Assembly: GCF_018343775.1 (NCBI RefSeq)
Contig: NZ_CP074349.1
Span: 4,516,001-4,580,000, forward strand
Length of the DNA: 64,000 nt
Source: Pseudomonas cichorii
GTDB lineage: Bacteria; Pseudomonadota; Gammaproteobacteria; Pseudomonadales; Pseudomonadaceae
Direction: 5' to 3'
The notes under the pieces are model-generated. The model did no database searches. It was not told the DNA's origin and worked only from the letters and a program-made list of their open reading frames with translations. The position numbers and the translations under genes are program-made. This document shows, piece after piece, positions 1 to 8,776 of the stretch (its first letter is position 1; the number at the start of each line of letters is the position of its first letter).

Positions 1-108
1 GGCTGGAGTGCCATCAGCATGACCGATGCACAAGGCATGACATCGTGGGTCAACCACGATACCCCTGCATCCATTCACATCGATCTGGTGCAGGAAGACG
101 AAGCATGA
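1..108 (+). CDS. C-terminal end of an unidentified T6SS-locus protein (partial)
   Basis: The window opens inside a reading frame in phase with base 1. It gives 35 residues ending in a short acidic tail (QEDEA) and stops at 106-108. Its stop overlaps the ATG of the next gene as ATGA, which suggests translational coupling. Genes placed like this directly before a T6SS nuclease effector are often PAAR, VgrG or adaptor genes. The visible tail is too short to say which, so the function is left open. Confidence 0.55.
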   Translation, partial: GWSAISMTDAQGMTSWVNHDTPASIHIDLVQEDEA

Positions 109-806
109 GCGATCAGCCCGGCATATCTCAGGGCGGCATGAGCCCTGAAGGCAAGACCAACCCGGTCGGTATTCTGAAACCTAGCCTCGACCCACAAGAC
201 AAAAAAATCCTGTGCTCGGCGATCTGCTACTGCAGCAGCACGCCCAACATCAGTCAGGATGGCAAAAACCTTAAACAGGCCTGCGTGGCTCAGCGTTTGG
301 GAGAGCTGGACGAGCTTCTTCATAAACGCAGCCCATATAAGCCCGAGGTCAGCTACGACATGACCAAGAACCCACCACAACCTATCCTGGACAGCCAGAC
401 CGGACACAACCCACATGGCTGGATACCCGGCTGGATCGAAAAGTATTGGAATGACGACCCGGAACACCCGCCCTTCAAACCTGGCCGCGGCATGATTCGC
501 CGGCCCGACGTGGTGATCGTCAAGGATGCAGGCAAGCCGCCCACGCAGGACAATATAAAGCAGGTGGTGGAAATGAAGTTCCCACCAGATCCCCCAAATA
601 GTAGGCAGACAAATGCCTACCAGAAGATCGCCGGTGATCCGAACAAGGTCGTCGAAATGAAATCTACCGACTGCGACTGTAATCAGGAAGAACAGAAGTC
701 CGAGGTGCCAGTTGAACAATTAGGATGGGCCGCGAGCGTCGCAAGTGCAGTGGTATATATCCTGAGCCGTGGTCGCACCCCTCGACCAACAATCCCCGCC
801 TATTGA
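105..806 (+). CDS. VRR-Nuc domain T6SS effector nuclease (TseV-like)
   Basis: This 233-aa protein probably cuts DNA in competitor cells after delivery by the type VI secretion system. A PD-(D/E)xK/VRR-Nuc core is visible: RRPDVVIV around residues 132-139 (Asp135) and VVEMKF around 154-159 (Glu156, Lys158). The N-terminal third is Cys-rich (residues 37-60) and could bind metal or serve loading. I chose ATG 105 because it overlaps the previous stop (ATGA); an in-frame start at 45 lies inside the preceding gene. A DUF3396 gene follows 15 bp downstream, matching the VRR-Nuc effector plus DUF3396 immunity pairs described for TseV/TsiV. The nuclease fold is seen; toxicity and T6SS delivery are inferred from family and context. 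Confidence 0.78.
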   Translation: MSDQPGISQGGMSPEGKTNPVGILKPSLDPQDKKILCSAICYCSSTPNISQDGKNLKQACVAQRLGELDELLHKRSPYKPEVSYDMTKNPPQPILDSQTGHNPHGWIPGWIEKYWNDDPEHPPFKPGRGMIRRPDVVIVKDAGKPPTQDNIKQVVEMKFPPDPPNSRQTNAYQKIAGDPNKVVEMKSTDCDCNQEEQKSEVPVEQLGWAASVASAVVYILSRGRTPRPTIPAY

Positions 807-821
807 TTCGGAGAAGACTTC

Positions 822-1910
822 ATGAAACCAGAATTCAACATGGCTGAGGAACTTGCAAAGCAACCGCAACTACTTGAAATGCCCGGCAACCTGCTGATGA
901 AAGGTGGCCCTGAAAACTATGTAGGTGCCGTACTTTGCCTGCGCGGCACACTCTATTTCAAGGGAGCCCATACGCCTTTGGTACGCGAGGCGGTGTGCCA
1001 ATGTTTCGATGAGTTCAAGCATATTGCCGAGCCCCATCTCACCTGGCTATGGCGCGAAGAACCGCCAGAGGGAAAACCGCTAACGCCATACAGTAAAGCC
1101 AAACCCCTGCGCGAAATGCTGGCGGCCATGGACGAGGATTATCCTCTGAGCTTTTACTACACGAGCGGCAAGCAACCTGACGATGCCAGTGCCTGGTACT
1201 TCGAGTTTTTTGGCCAGCCTGCCTGGGAAGCCAAAATGGGAGACGACCTGAGCGTTCTGGAGTTCTCCGTTCCCCTGCTGTATCAGGAGCAGAACCCGCT
1301 CAAGTTTCTGCAACTGTTTATCGACTTCTCGAAACGCCTGAATCCAATACAGGGCTACGCAGGCCATGCCTATAACCTCTCGATAACCAAACGGGATGAC
1401 AACCAACCCACAGAAGCCTCCATGGCCACACGCATGCCCGGACTGGATGTAGGCACTGCGGCGCTCTTGGCTAATCGCCCGCAATTCAAAGCCAGCAAGA
1501 TCAAAACGGTCAGTTGGCTGACACTGCTTGATAAAGAACGGCTGGAGTTGGCAGGCGGACTGGAAGCATTGCGCACGCAACTACCACCGAGCCACTTCGC
1601 CCTCTACCGTTGCGAGGAAGCCTTGCTGATACAAGCCGGAGCCTATCCATACCTGAGCGGTGATGCCGAAGACCCGAAACCGGCAACGTATGTACTGCTG
1701 AATCATGCACTCAAAGGCATTCGCTATGAAACTGTAGGCTCCCTGCACGGCGGCTCGCATGATGGTGAATTGCGCCTGGTTGGCTGGTCGGCTGATCAAT
1801 GGCTCAAGCGTCTGGATGTGGATGAGAGTGAATTGCCTGTGTGGCGTGCCAGATTGCTTGGCAATGAGCCGGGGCTGGATGGATCGAATACTTTATCGGA
1901 GCGTTTGTAG
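822..1910 (+). CDS. DUF3396 / type VI immunity family protein
   Basis: This 362-aa, probably cytosolic protein should bind and neutralise the VRR-Nuc effector encoded just upstream. It resembles DUF3396 (type VI immunity family) proteins in length, in the N-terminal GNLLMKGGPENYVG segment and in the conserved MPGLDVGTAA and HALKGIRYE stretches. No signal peptide or membrane segment is seen, which fits an inhibitor of a DNA-targeting toxin. A ribosome-binding site (GGAGAAG) precedes the ATG. The family assignment is fairly firm; pairing with this effector is inferred from adjacency. Confidence 0.78.
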   Translation: MKPEFNMAEELAKQPQLLEMPGNLLMKGGPENYVGAVLCLRGTLYFKGAHTPLVREAVCQCFDEFKHIAEPHLTWLWREEPPEGKPLTPYSKAKPLREMLAAMDEDYPLSFYYTSGKQPDDASAWYFEFFGQPAWEAKMGDDLSVLEFSVPLLYQEQNPLKFLQLFIDFSKRLNPIQGYAGHAYNLSITKRDDNQPTEASMATRMPGLDVGTAALLANRPQFKASKIKTVSWLTLLDKERLELAGGLEALRTQLPPSHFALYRCEEALLIQAGAYPYLSGDAEDPKPATYVLLNHALKGIRYETVGSLHGGSHDGELRLVGWSADQWLKRLDVDESELPVWRARLLGNEPGLDGSNTLSERL

Positions 1911-2003
1911 GGCAATTGTCATGATGTACTTATCGATGGACAGTATTCATCCATGGTTTGCAGGTCATTGCCAGCTAACGCCTCCGCGAGCTCTGGCTGC
2001 GTA

Positions 2004-2294
2004 ATGATGAAAAAACTGATTGTCGTAGCAGCCTTGGCTGTGCTGGTTGTGCTGTATGTCGGGTATTACGAAGCACTTGAGGATGGGGATATTGAAACGG
2101 TTGTTTTTATCAAGAAGCATCCAACGTTTCAGGTAAAGTTTTACAATATTCATGCGAATGATGGGGAGGTTAGGAGGGTTGAGCGGCTTAGTGATGAGGA
2201 GCGGGAGCTGATTATTGATTACTGTTGGTATCGGTTGGGGATCAATACGGGATTGAAAGAGCAGGATGATATTGAAGCGTGCAGGGCAAAATAG
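2004..2294 (+). CDS. Small single-pass membrane or secreted protein, unknown function
   Basis: This 96-aa protein starts MMKK followed by about 17 hydrophobic residues (LIVVAALAVLVVLYVG), i.e. a signal anchor or uncleaved signal peptide. A polar, mostly acidic domain with two Cys follows. Either ATG 2004 or 2007 could start it; a longer frame from 1953 adds residues with no RBS and was not used. It follows the T6SS immunity gene by about 90 bp and might be a second immunity or accessory protein, but no family was recognised. Confidence 0.5.
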   Translation: MMKKLIVVAALAVLVVLYVGYYEALEDGDIETVVFIKKHPTFQVKFYNIHANDGEVRRVERLSDEERELIIDYCWYRLGINTGLKEQDDIEACRAK

Positions 2295-2585
2295 CCCATG
2301 TCTTAGGGTTTTACCGAACAACCTATCTTTTATGCACTGGAGTAGGATATAAGCGTGGCAATGGCGGACAACTATCTTACCCAACTAAATTGGCGTTTAG
2401 CGTCCCCGCCAAAAAAACTCAAATCAGTTGATGAGCGAGCTCATTAATGATAAAACCCCATGTGCGAATTTTAAAAACTTACGAGACACCGAAATCAAAT
2501 TATTTTCCTGAAAACTATAAAAGTCACACCCAACAAAATAGCCATACACTTCAGCGCTTTCAATAAGCAAACCAAGGGCAATCAC

Positions 2586-3446
2586 ATGTACAGCGACGAA
2601 CTAATTACCGAACAAAGACTCCTATCAGAAAAAGCCTTATTCTTACTAAGGGACCTATTACCCCTAATGACACCGGTAGCAAAGTATGAGCACTGGACAA
2701 AAGAAGAGCAACAAACATTAGGAATGTTATTAACAGCATCCGCACGCTCTTCGGAAAGCACACTTCTACTGGCATCTTATGGACAACTTTGGGATGCTGA
2801 ACTGACCTTGAGGTCTGTATGTGAAGCCTCCATAAAGTTTTGTTATATAGTTCAAAACCATGAAAATTTTAAAAGTCGGCACACAGAATATAGCAATGAG
2901 CAATTTTGGGCAGGTCTATTGAAAGATGAGAGAAAGATCAAAGACTTATTGGAGGTTTTAGACAACCCAAACGACCAACACTGGAAGCCTCTTACTGACA
3001 GGTTATTCACCGAGACAGAAAGAGAAGAAATAAAATCAAAATTTGACTACAAAAATCAGCGCGCCTTAGATGGGCGCTGGGGTTTTACAGGAATGATACG
3101 TGAATTCCAAAAAAACAGTGACCCCATTCTTAAAAACCTAATAGGTTTAGCGCATAGCTACTCCGTAGCAAGTCATATTCAGCACGCAGACTATCAAGGA
3201 GTATCCATTCCGATGGATCGCGACGCTCGAAGCGTTGAGAGAAAAATATCTGCTCATTCAGTGCATTTAAATCGATTAATATCAGACACACTACACTTAT
3301 TCATAATACGATTGATCGGTGGCTATAGATTCATCAAACACCCACCGACTGATATAATCTATGCTCAGGAAAAAATCTCGAAACTTTTCAAATCATTCGG
3401 AAACACTTATGATAATTGGATCAACATTGAATATCAAAAAAACTGA
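2586..3446 (+). CDS. DUF5677-like (HEPN-related) protein
   Basis: This 286-aa, all-alpha-looking protein resembles DUF5677. The hallmark-like stretch lies around residues 55-90, where a long helix (ARSSESTLLLASYGQ) is followed by LTLRSVCEASIKFCY. DUF5677 proteins are linked to the HEPN superfamily, but the canonical R-x4-6-H RNase motif is not evident here, so RNase activity is not claimed. Codon usage is A/T-rich. It lies 76 bp upstream of the DUF4238 gene on the same strand and may be cotranscribed. A defence or stress role is only suggested by the island setting. Confidence 0.5.
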   Translation: MYSDELITEQRLLSEKALFLLRDLLPLMTPVAKYEHWTKEEQQTLGMLLTASARSSESTLLLASYGQLWDAELTLRSVCEASIKFCYIVQNHENFKSRHTEYSNEQFWAGLLKDERKIKDLLEVLDNPNDQHWKPLTDRLFTETEREEIKSKFDYKNQRALDGRWGFTGMIREFQKNSDPILKNLIGLAHSYSVASHIQHADYQGVSIPMDRDARSVERKISAHSVHLNRLISDTLHLFIIRLIGGYRFIKHPPTDIIYAQEKISKLFKSFGNTYDNWINIEYQKN

Positions 3447-3522
3447 AAACCTATTAATACAATCATTTAACAACCATTAACTCAATTTTAACCAGAACCT
3501 TTTTCACAACACGACCCTACAA

Positions 3523-4440
3523 ATGAAAAAACAACCACCAAGAAATCATCATTTTGTCCCGCAGCACTTTTTGAAAGCTTGGCAGTCTTCCGAGGGGAGA
3601 ATCATTCGATACAGAGAAATTCCTTCAACCGGAGTCTTTGAAGTTAAAGAGGTGGCGATCAAACATACAGCCTCAGTTGACGACCTCTATCGCATAGATT
3701 TTCCAGACGGTGGATTCGAGATTGAGTCAACTATTGTGACCCCCCTAATTGACGAGTCTGGATATAAAATTCTCGAAAAAGCACGAGCGGAGAGAATAGC
3801 ATTATGGGATAAATCTGATAGACAAAAGCTTGCTAATTACCTGACATGTCTTGAAGCTAGGCATCCAGAAATTCTAGAAACGATGAATATCAAAGATGAT
3901 TTGGAGAAGCTACGCTCCCAAATGAAGGCTACTAAAGCTGGGACTCACAAAGCTATTGATGATGTGATTGACTATTTCAAGAAAACGAAATCACTAGGCG
4001 GGTATATATTCGGACTATTAGCACAAAATGAGATCCAGCCACTTTTCCAACAAGCATTCTCGGACGGCCTGCTAGCTTCTGAAATGCAAGAGCATGAATG
4101 CAATATGGGAGATTTGATTTGTACGGATTATCCGACTTCACGCTGGGGACACTATTTAAGCAAACCACTTTTCGTTATAGCCATCAGCCCTAATAAAGCC
4201 TTGGTCTATTCGAGTAGTCCCATAGGCTTCGGAGAGCTTACACAACCGATTAGAACTCAGCTCATTAATTTATACTCACTGGCCAAAGCCAAAACTGCGT
4301 ATTTTTCAGACTCTTCAAAATCAGACTTCATCTCAAAACACTTAGGCTGGTCGAAAAAGTTAAAAACACTAGATGAACAAAAGCGCTACATAATCGATTT
4401 TTTAACCCCCCTCCTACAAGCAGCCGAATATAGGAAGTAA
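3523..4440 (+). CDS. DUF4238 domain-containing protein
   Basis: This 305-aa protein begins with the DUF4238 signature NHHFVPQHFLKAW (residues 8-20), followed by a basic region and a helical C-terminal half. DUF4238 proteins are common singletons in accessory regions. Their activity is unknown to me, though the invariant His/Gln-rich start looks catalytic or metal-binding. It has no signal peptide or membrane segment. A terminator-like hairpin follows at 4462-4493, so it ends a short plus-strand unit with the DUF5677-like gene. Confidence 0.7.
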   Translation: MKKQPPRNHHFVPQHFLKAWQSSEGRIIRYREIPSTGVFEVKEVAIKHTASVDDLYRIDFPDGGFEIESTIVTPLIDESGYKILEKARAERIALWDKSDRQKLANYLTCLEARHPEILETMNIKDDLEKLRSQMKATKAGTHKAIDDVIDYFKKTKSLGGYIFGLLAQNEIQPLFQQAFSDGLLASEMQEHECNMGDLICTDYPTSRWGHYLSKPLFVIAISPNKALVYSSSPIGFGELTQPIRTQLINLYSLAKAKTAYFSDSSKSDFISKHLGWSKKLKTLDEQKRYIIDFLTPLLQAAEYRK

Positions 4441-4461
4441 ATCTTCTGAAACCGCACCAAA

Positions 4462-4493
4462 AACCAAATTCAAGGACATTGAACTTGGTTTTT
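4462..4493. terminator. Bidirectional rho-independent terminator
   Basis: Twelve-base arms (aaccaaattcaa / ttgaacttggtt, one A-C mismatch) are separated by 5 nt, followed by a T run on the plus strand and preceded by an A run that serves the minus strand. It lies between the convergent DUF4238 gene and the minus-strand ATPase operon. Confidence 0.7.
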
Positions 4494-4536
4494 ATAAATC
4501 TAAAAAACCATACAGAAAATACAAACCACTAGACAA

Positions 4537-5262
4537 TCAAACAAACCTCTTGAAATCATTTGGTAACATTTCAGCAAGAGCATCCCAACTCAAATCCTCA
4601 ATATCGTAAGTAAGCCTTAACTGATCAAGAACCGTAGAAAGTCGCCGAGCAGCACCTTCTCCTTTACCTCCACTACCTTTTTTCAATATCCCTTTTTGCT
4701 CCTCAAAATAAAGCTTAGTCACAAGAGTCATAATACCTGGACTGAGAACAATCCACTTTCTAGACATCATCTGTTCAAACACCTCACCTGTTTTATTGAC
4801 AGGAATTGAAAGTACTGCTTGGAGACACTGGGGATTCTCTCGGTGAGAGCGGTAAACCAACCACAAAGGAGCCATTTTATGCCTATATACTTTTCTCCAA
4901 TTACCATACTCATAGACCCATAGAGCATCTTCACCGAAACTCCCTTTAGTCGTAACAAACCTATCAGCAAACTGGATTGCCATCCAACTCCAAAAACCTT
5001 GGTCATTCTCCAAGGCTTTTTCGTCTAAACCAGAGGTCTTGATGGCCTTATCCAGAGCCTTTGCGAGAGAGAGCTTTGTATTGAACGCACCTGGACCAAA
5101 AATCTCTGCTGGAATCAAACTACCTGCTGGCTGGGTGAAGGTAGGACTGTCCAGAAGGCCTGGTGTTACTTTCCCGTTGAACGCTTTCCTAGCTTCACCT
5201 AACCAAACTCTTGCTTGGTCAATTCCCTCGGGCTTGAAGGATCGCATCTGTAACATTTCCAT
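4537..5262 (-). CDS. Uncharacterised protein, last gene of GHKL-ATPase operon
   Basis: This 241-aa protein has no family I can name with confidence; it may belong to one of the DUFs that travel with restriction-modification ATPases. Visible features are an aromatic-rich central part (FWSWMAIQF, then VYEYGNWRKVYRHKMAPLWLVYR) at about residues 90-140 and a C-terminal KGSGGKGEGAARRL stretch with a basic Gly-rich loop. No signal peptide or membrane segment is seen. It starts 2 bp after the preceding stop, with GAGGG acting as RBS inside the end of that gene, so it is tightly coupled. Its role in the system is unknown. Confidence 0.65.
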   Translation of the reverse strand: MEMLQMRSFKPEGIDQARVWLGEARKAFNGKVTPGLLDSPTFTQPAGSLIPAEIFGPGAFNTKLSLAKALDKAIKTSGLDEKALENDQGFWSWMAIQFADRFVTTKGSFGEDALWVYEYGNWRKVYRHKMAPLWLVYRSHRENPQCLQAVLSIPVNKTGEVFEQMMSRKWIVLSPGIMTLVTKLYFEEQKGILKKGSGGKGEGAARRLSTVLDQLRLTYDIEDLSWDALAEMLPNDFKRFV

Positions 5263-5264
5263 GT

Positions 5265-6035
5265 TTAACCCTCTTGAGTAATAAAACTAGCAAGTTGATG
5301 TCGCAATTTTTTTTCTCGACAAAAACCAGTGACAGCCTTTTGTGCCCAATTATCTATATCGCGATGATCTAGGTTGTCAGGAAGTGGGCAGCCTGCCCAT
5401 TTCACTCCCAAAGACAGCCATCTATCAGAACTACAATCAGAGTATCCATCATCATCCCCACCTACACCTTCTTGATCATGAACCAAAGAAACTAAAATAG
5501 TTCTAATTACCCCAGGAAGAAGAGCAGATAGAACCGGACTCGATTTTATTTCCTGTTTAGTTCCAAGATTGATATCAAGAACAAGGGTAGGATTTTCCTC
5601 CATATCCTCCAACTCCCAAATCCCGCCCTGAAGATCGCGCATTACAATAGGAAGGAGTGAGCGTTGAGGAGTCTGATCCCCCATATCATCATTGGCACTT
5701 ACACTCTCCGCGCTAGCCAATAAACGACGAGTTTCTGGTTCAACGACAAGTACTCGAAATGACAGTCCCTCTTGATCACCGAGAGAAGAAATATCAAACT
5801 CCGAGAACGCGCCATCAGCTGTTAACGCCTTACCAGCCAAGCCCCAACTGTGCCTGACGCGTAATACACGGCCGCGAGCAGCCTCAATCATGACTTGGGC
5901 ATCTGCAGGAATTCTATAATTTGTAAGATTGAGAAATACGCGACATGTTAGCTGACTCTCACTAGCCACCACAAAAATCTGAAGATGCTCTCTAAGGATT
6001 TTAGCCCGGCCGGTGAAATTGAAACGACGACTCAT
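5265..6035 (-). CDS. Uncharacterised operon protein with beta-rich N-terminal region
   Basis: This 256-aa protein has a first half of alternating hydrophobic strands (QIFVVASESQLTCRVFLNL, then RIPADAQVMIEAARG), consistent with a beta-sandwich-like domain. An acidic linker rich in Asp and Gly follows (GVGGDDDGYSD, near residue 195), then a helical C-terminus. No catalytic motif was recognised. Its start overlaps the stop of the ATPase gene by 4 bp (ATGA), so equimolar production and a complex with the ATPase are plausible. It may be a target-binding or bridging subunit; that is inference only. Confidence 0.65.
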   Translation of the reverse strand: MSRRFNFTGRAKILREHLQIFVVASESQLTCRVFLNLTNYRIPADAQVMIEAARGRVLRVRHSWGLAGKALTADGAFSEFDISSLGDQEGLSFRVLVVEPETRRLLASAESVSANDDMGDQTPQRSLLPIVMRDLQGGIWELEDMEENPTLVLDINLGTKQEIKSSPVLSALLPGVIRTILVSLVHDQEGVGGDDDGYSDCSSDRWLSLGVKWAGCPLPDNLDHRDIDNWAQKAVTGFCREKKLRHQLASFITQEG

Positions 6036-8014
6036 ATATCTATCTCCTCATCATCTCCCGATATCTGCTCAACAGCAACAGAGCCTACCTTCATAATCAA
6101 ATCACGATTCAGGTCAGCGGGACAAAAAACCATTTCAAAGCTTGGGTCAGACACATGAACAATCAGAGTCCCGTACCCACCAGACTTTATTGTGGCATGC
6201 TTATTTATAGCCACTTGAAAATTACTTTTTTCATCAACTCCATTTTTAGCTGCTTTCAAAAGATCAAAATCAAATTTTGAGTGAGCTTTAAATGGATTCC
6301 TACCATGAAGATCGTAAGCTGCCGAGAGAGTAAGTATATAGCCTTTATCAGTAACGAAACCGTCAGGATTTCCCGCAAGTCGAATCTCACCCTTAGACTG
6401 TCGAAGTGTCCAACAGCGCGGAGCCGGCGTAGGAATATTTAAAAGGCCTACGTTATCCGTTTGAGATAAAATCTCTTTTTCTTTTCTACGTAAACCGTGA
6501 CCTGCCCCTTGCAAATCTTGAAGAGAACCGCCATCAAACGGAAGCGGAAGTAGAGCCGCCAAAAGGTTATAGTCAGACTTCCCCTCTTGGACAAAAAGCT
6601 TTTCTAGCAATTTTAAAGCACTATCACGGACAAAAGGAATTAATTTATTGCTCAGACTATATTTTTGCTCTTGAAATTTATCCCTAGTATATTTCCAATC
6701 AGTATGAGCAGGACACTCAGAGCGTCGCAAAGCATCAGAAACTACACTATTAGAAGCATGGATCAATACAACACAATCAGGAGTACGTTTTCGGGTAGGC
6801 TGATTTGGGATAATCAGACCATCGCGAACATATACAGGATAGTGACGGCCAGATTTTCTTTTAACTAATACATCAAAGACTCCAGTATCAGCTATTCCTA
6901 AAGCAGGTTTAATCACTATCGGCACTCGAAAGTGCAAAATCCGGCCTTGTTCAAGAGCAGATTCAATATCTTGAGGTGGTAATGCTGTTTTATAGCTACC
7001 CCAATCATAGCATACATCATTTTCATTTAACTCTTTGACGACATCAACAACTAAAGGTTCTATTTTATCTAGCCGTAAAAGATTTCCTGCAAGTTGAACA
7101 GTGTCTTGAAATTGATCATCTTCAGATGCTAGAAGCTTTAAATCAGCAAAGCTACGAGCATCAAACCTTTGGCAAGCACCGGTTTCATGATCTCTCAACT
7201 CTATGACTAACTGCCCTCCCAAGATAGGAATGAAATACTCCCTAGCAATCACAGACCTAAGCCGCTCAAACGTCAAATATTTTTCATAGATCCACGGTAT
7301 TACTAAACCCAAACCTGGCTCATCCATGCGAACTAAGCAGAAGTCATCAATCAGCCGAGAAGTGGTTTCATCATCCGTATAAGGAACCTGTAAACCTTCC
7401 TGATCACGGCTGAACCAACCATCCGGTGTATATCGAACGCCATCAACCTCGTGATGCCGGAGGATTGTCTGCCCCATTAAATGCATGCCCGGTCCAGAGG
7501 CTCGACGTGTAATTGCAAAAAATGATCGCACTCTACTGGAGCGCGGAATCACTATCTTACCTACCCCCCAACTACCTCGGTCACCCTCTTTTTTGTTTGA
7601 GACACCTTCCGCCCGAAAGAAATGGTAAAAATTTCCTCCCTCTACAGGATCAAACGAGTCGATCTTCCCTTCAAGTCCCTTGGTACCGAAGTCCTCAATA
7701 GTCAAATAAGCACAGTTCTCCTTCTCCCAATTTGGCAAGCTGGAAAACCGAATTTCCTTCGCAGAGAAATGAGCCTGGACATCCTCTGGGAACCAATAAC
7801 TCGTACGCTCCGCAGAAAGCTTGCCCAAAGAAAAAACCACCTTGGCAGGCGCCCCATTGGCACGAGCATCCAAAGAGTTTTGTATGGTTTCCCGAACAAG
7901 AGCGTGATCAATGCCGTCAATGGATTGGTCTTGGAAAAACTCATCCTGCATAGGATCCCGTGCCTTAGCCCCTGTGGGTAAAGGTAAAAAACTCCACTTT
8001 GGTTGTCCGGCCAT
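6032..8014 (-). CDS. GHKL (MORC/MutL-like) ATPase of a putative restriction-type system
   Basis: This 660-aa protein has a Bergerat-fold ATPase module. The N-box is RETIQNSLDA (residues 41-50, Glu42 and Asn46), the next box is EDFGTKG (107-113), and the glycine-rich lid is GDRGSWGVGK (144-153). A transducer-like region follows and then a long C-terminal part without a histidine-kinase H-box, so this is not a two-component kinase. Such proteins (MutL/MORC homologues) occur in restriction-modification-linked operons, where the ATPase is thought to clamp or remodel DNA. Here it lies downstream of a 73-aa protein and overlaps the next gene by 4 bp. A methyltransferase and Vsr nuclease are encoded about 0.8-3 kb away. 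ATPase identity is strong; the defence role is inferred. Confidence 0.8.
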   Translation of the reverse strand: MAGQPKWSFLPLPTGAKARDPMQDEFFQDQSIDGIDHALVRETIQNSLDARANGAPAKVVFSLGKLSAERTSYWFPEDVQAHFSAKEIRFSSLPNWEKENCAYLTIEDFGTKGLEGKIDSFDPVEGGNFYHFFRAEGVSNKKEGDRGSWGVGKIVIPRSSRVRSFFAITRRASGPGMHLMGQTILRHHEVDGVRYTPDGWFSRDQEGLQVPYTDDETTSRLIDDFCLVRMDEPGLGLVIPWIYEKYLTFERLRSVIAREYFIPILGGQLVIELRDHETGACQRFDARSFADLKLLASEDDQFQDTVQLAGNLLRLDKIEPLVVDVVKELNENDVCYDWGSYKTALPPQDIESALEQGRILHFRVPIVIKPALGIADTGVFDVLVKRKSGRHYPVYVRDGLIIPNQPTRKRTPDCVVLIHASNSVVSDALRRSECPAHTDWKYTRDKFQEQKYSLSNKLIPFVRDSALKLLEKLFVQEGKSDYNLLAALLPLPFDGGSLQDLQGAGHGLRRKEKEILSQTDNVGLLNIPTPAPRCWTLRQSKGEIRLAGNPDGFVTDKGYILTLSAAYDLHGRNPFKAHSKFDFDLLKAAKNGVDEKSNFQVAINKHATIKSGGYGTLIVHVSDPSFEMVFCPADLNRDLIMKVGSVAVEQISGDDEEIDI

Positions 8015-8050
8015 ACTGCCTCCTCCCCGAAAAAAATCTGTTGAATGCTT

Positions 8051-8272
8051 CTAAAGCTTGAAATCGCCTGAGGATGCGCCCTCTGAGTCGGTGAAGCGCG
8101 ATTTGGCTTGGTCCAATTCTTTCTGCAATGCCTTGAACATTTTTTTCACATCATCATCAGCAAAGCTATAGGCATTACGATTGGAAAGGTTTCCGATCAA
8201 TCGAATGTCATTTAGCGCTCTGTTCACTCTTTGCTCAGCAAGGCGGACAAATTTTTCTCTTTTATCACTCAT
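8051..8272 (-). CDS. Small conserved protein, first gene of GHKL-ATPase operon
   Basis: This 73-aa, mostly helical protein begins MSDKREKFVRLAEQRV and contains RLIGNLSNRNAYSF, a pattern I have seen in small proteins of accessory and phage-related clusters. The function is unknown; it could be a regulatory or DNA-binding accessory factor. It starts 37 bp downstream of a good sigma-70 promoter with an overlapping inverted repeat, and the ATPase gene follows 36 bp later, so it leads the operon. Confidence 0.65.
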   Translation of the reverse strand: MSDKREKFVRLAEQRVNRALNDIRLIGNLSNRNAYSFADDDVKKMFKALQKELDQAKSRFTDSEGASSGDFKL

Positions 8273-8302
8273 AATTCACGATCCAAACCTACAAAATTCA
8301 AC

Positions 8303-8343
8303 AACATTTCCTACATATTTACGAAATGTTTAAGATCAGTCAA
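8303..8343 (-). promoter_or_regulatory. Sigma-70 promoter with overlapping inverted-repeat operator
   Basis: Reading on the minus strand, TTGACT (8343-8338) and TAAATA (8321-8316) are separated by 16 bp, close to the sigma-70 consensus, and point at the 73-aa gene starting at 8272. A perfect 8-bp inverted repeat, AACATTTC (8303-8310) and GAAATGTT (8323-8330), brackets the -10 element with a 12-bp spacer. That is typical of a repressor operator. No dedicated controller gene was recognised; the 73-aa protein or the methyltransferase could act here. Confidence 0.6.
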
Positions 8344-8776
8344 GCTTTAGCCATCACTATGCAATCATTTTTCTGCCTGGGAAGGGGCACGCTCTATGCA
8401 TGTAAAATGTGAAGTTGGCTGAACGTACAGCCCATATCGGTTGCTTGGATACTTGTATTTCAGATCAAAATTATTTACTTAAACCATTGTTTTATATGAA
8501 TTTTTCATAAAAAACCTCAGCGTTTGGTTTAGAAACGTCACAATTACAGCGGAGGTAGAGGGTTCGCATAGACAGACCGAGGGTCTACGAACTGGACGAA
8601 GATTTTTTTACGATGAGGCTTCAAGCTAAAAGCACAATAAAATTGCCTGACGAATCAAGATAGAATCTGAGCTCAGACATTGTTCTCATTCAACCCTTTT
8701 TTTGAGCTCTTTTTCTCAACAGGCTCACATACCTTACGGTCTAAAGCTCAATCGGGTTTGCGAAAGGCGCCCCCCA
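8344..8776. other. A/T-rich intergenic region without recognised gene
   Basis: About 430 bp between the operon promoter and the end of vsr. A small plus-strand frame here only mirrors the vsr gene. No tRNA, known RNA or convincing ORF was seen. The region contains several T runs (for example near 8605 and 8700) but no clean terminator stem for vsr. Confidence 0.4.
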
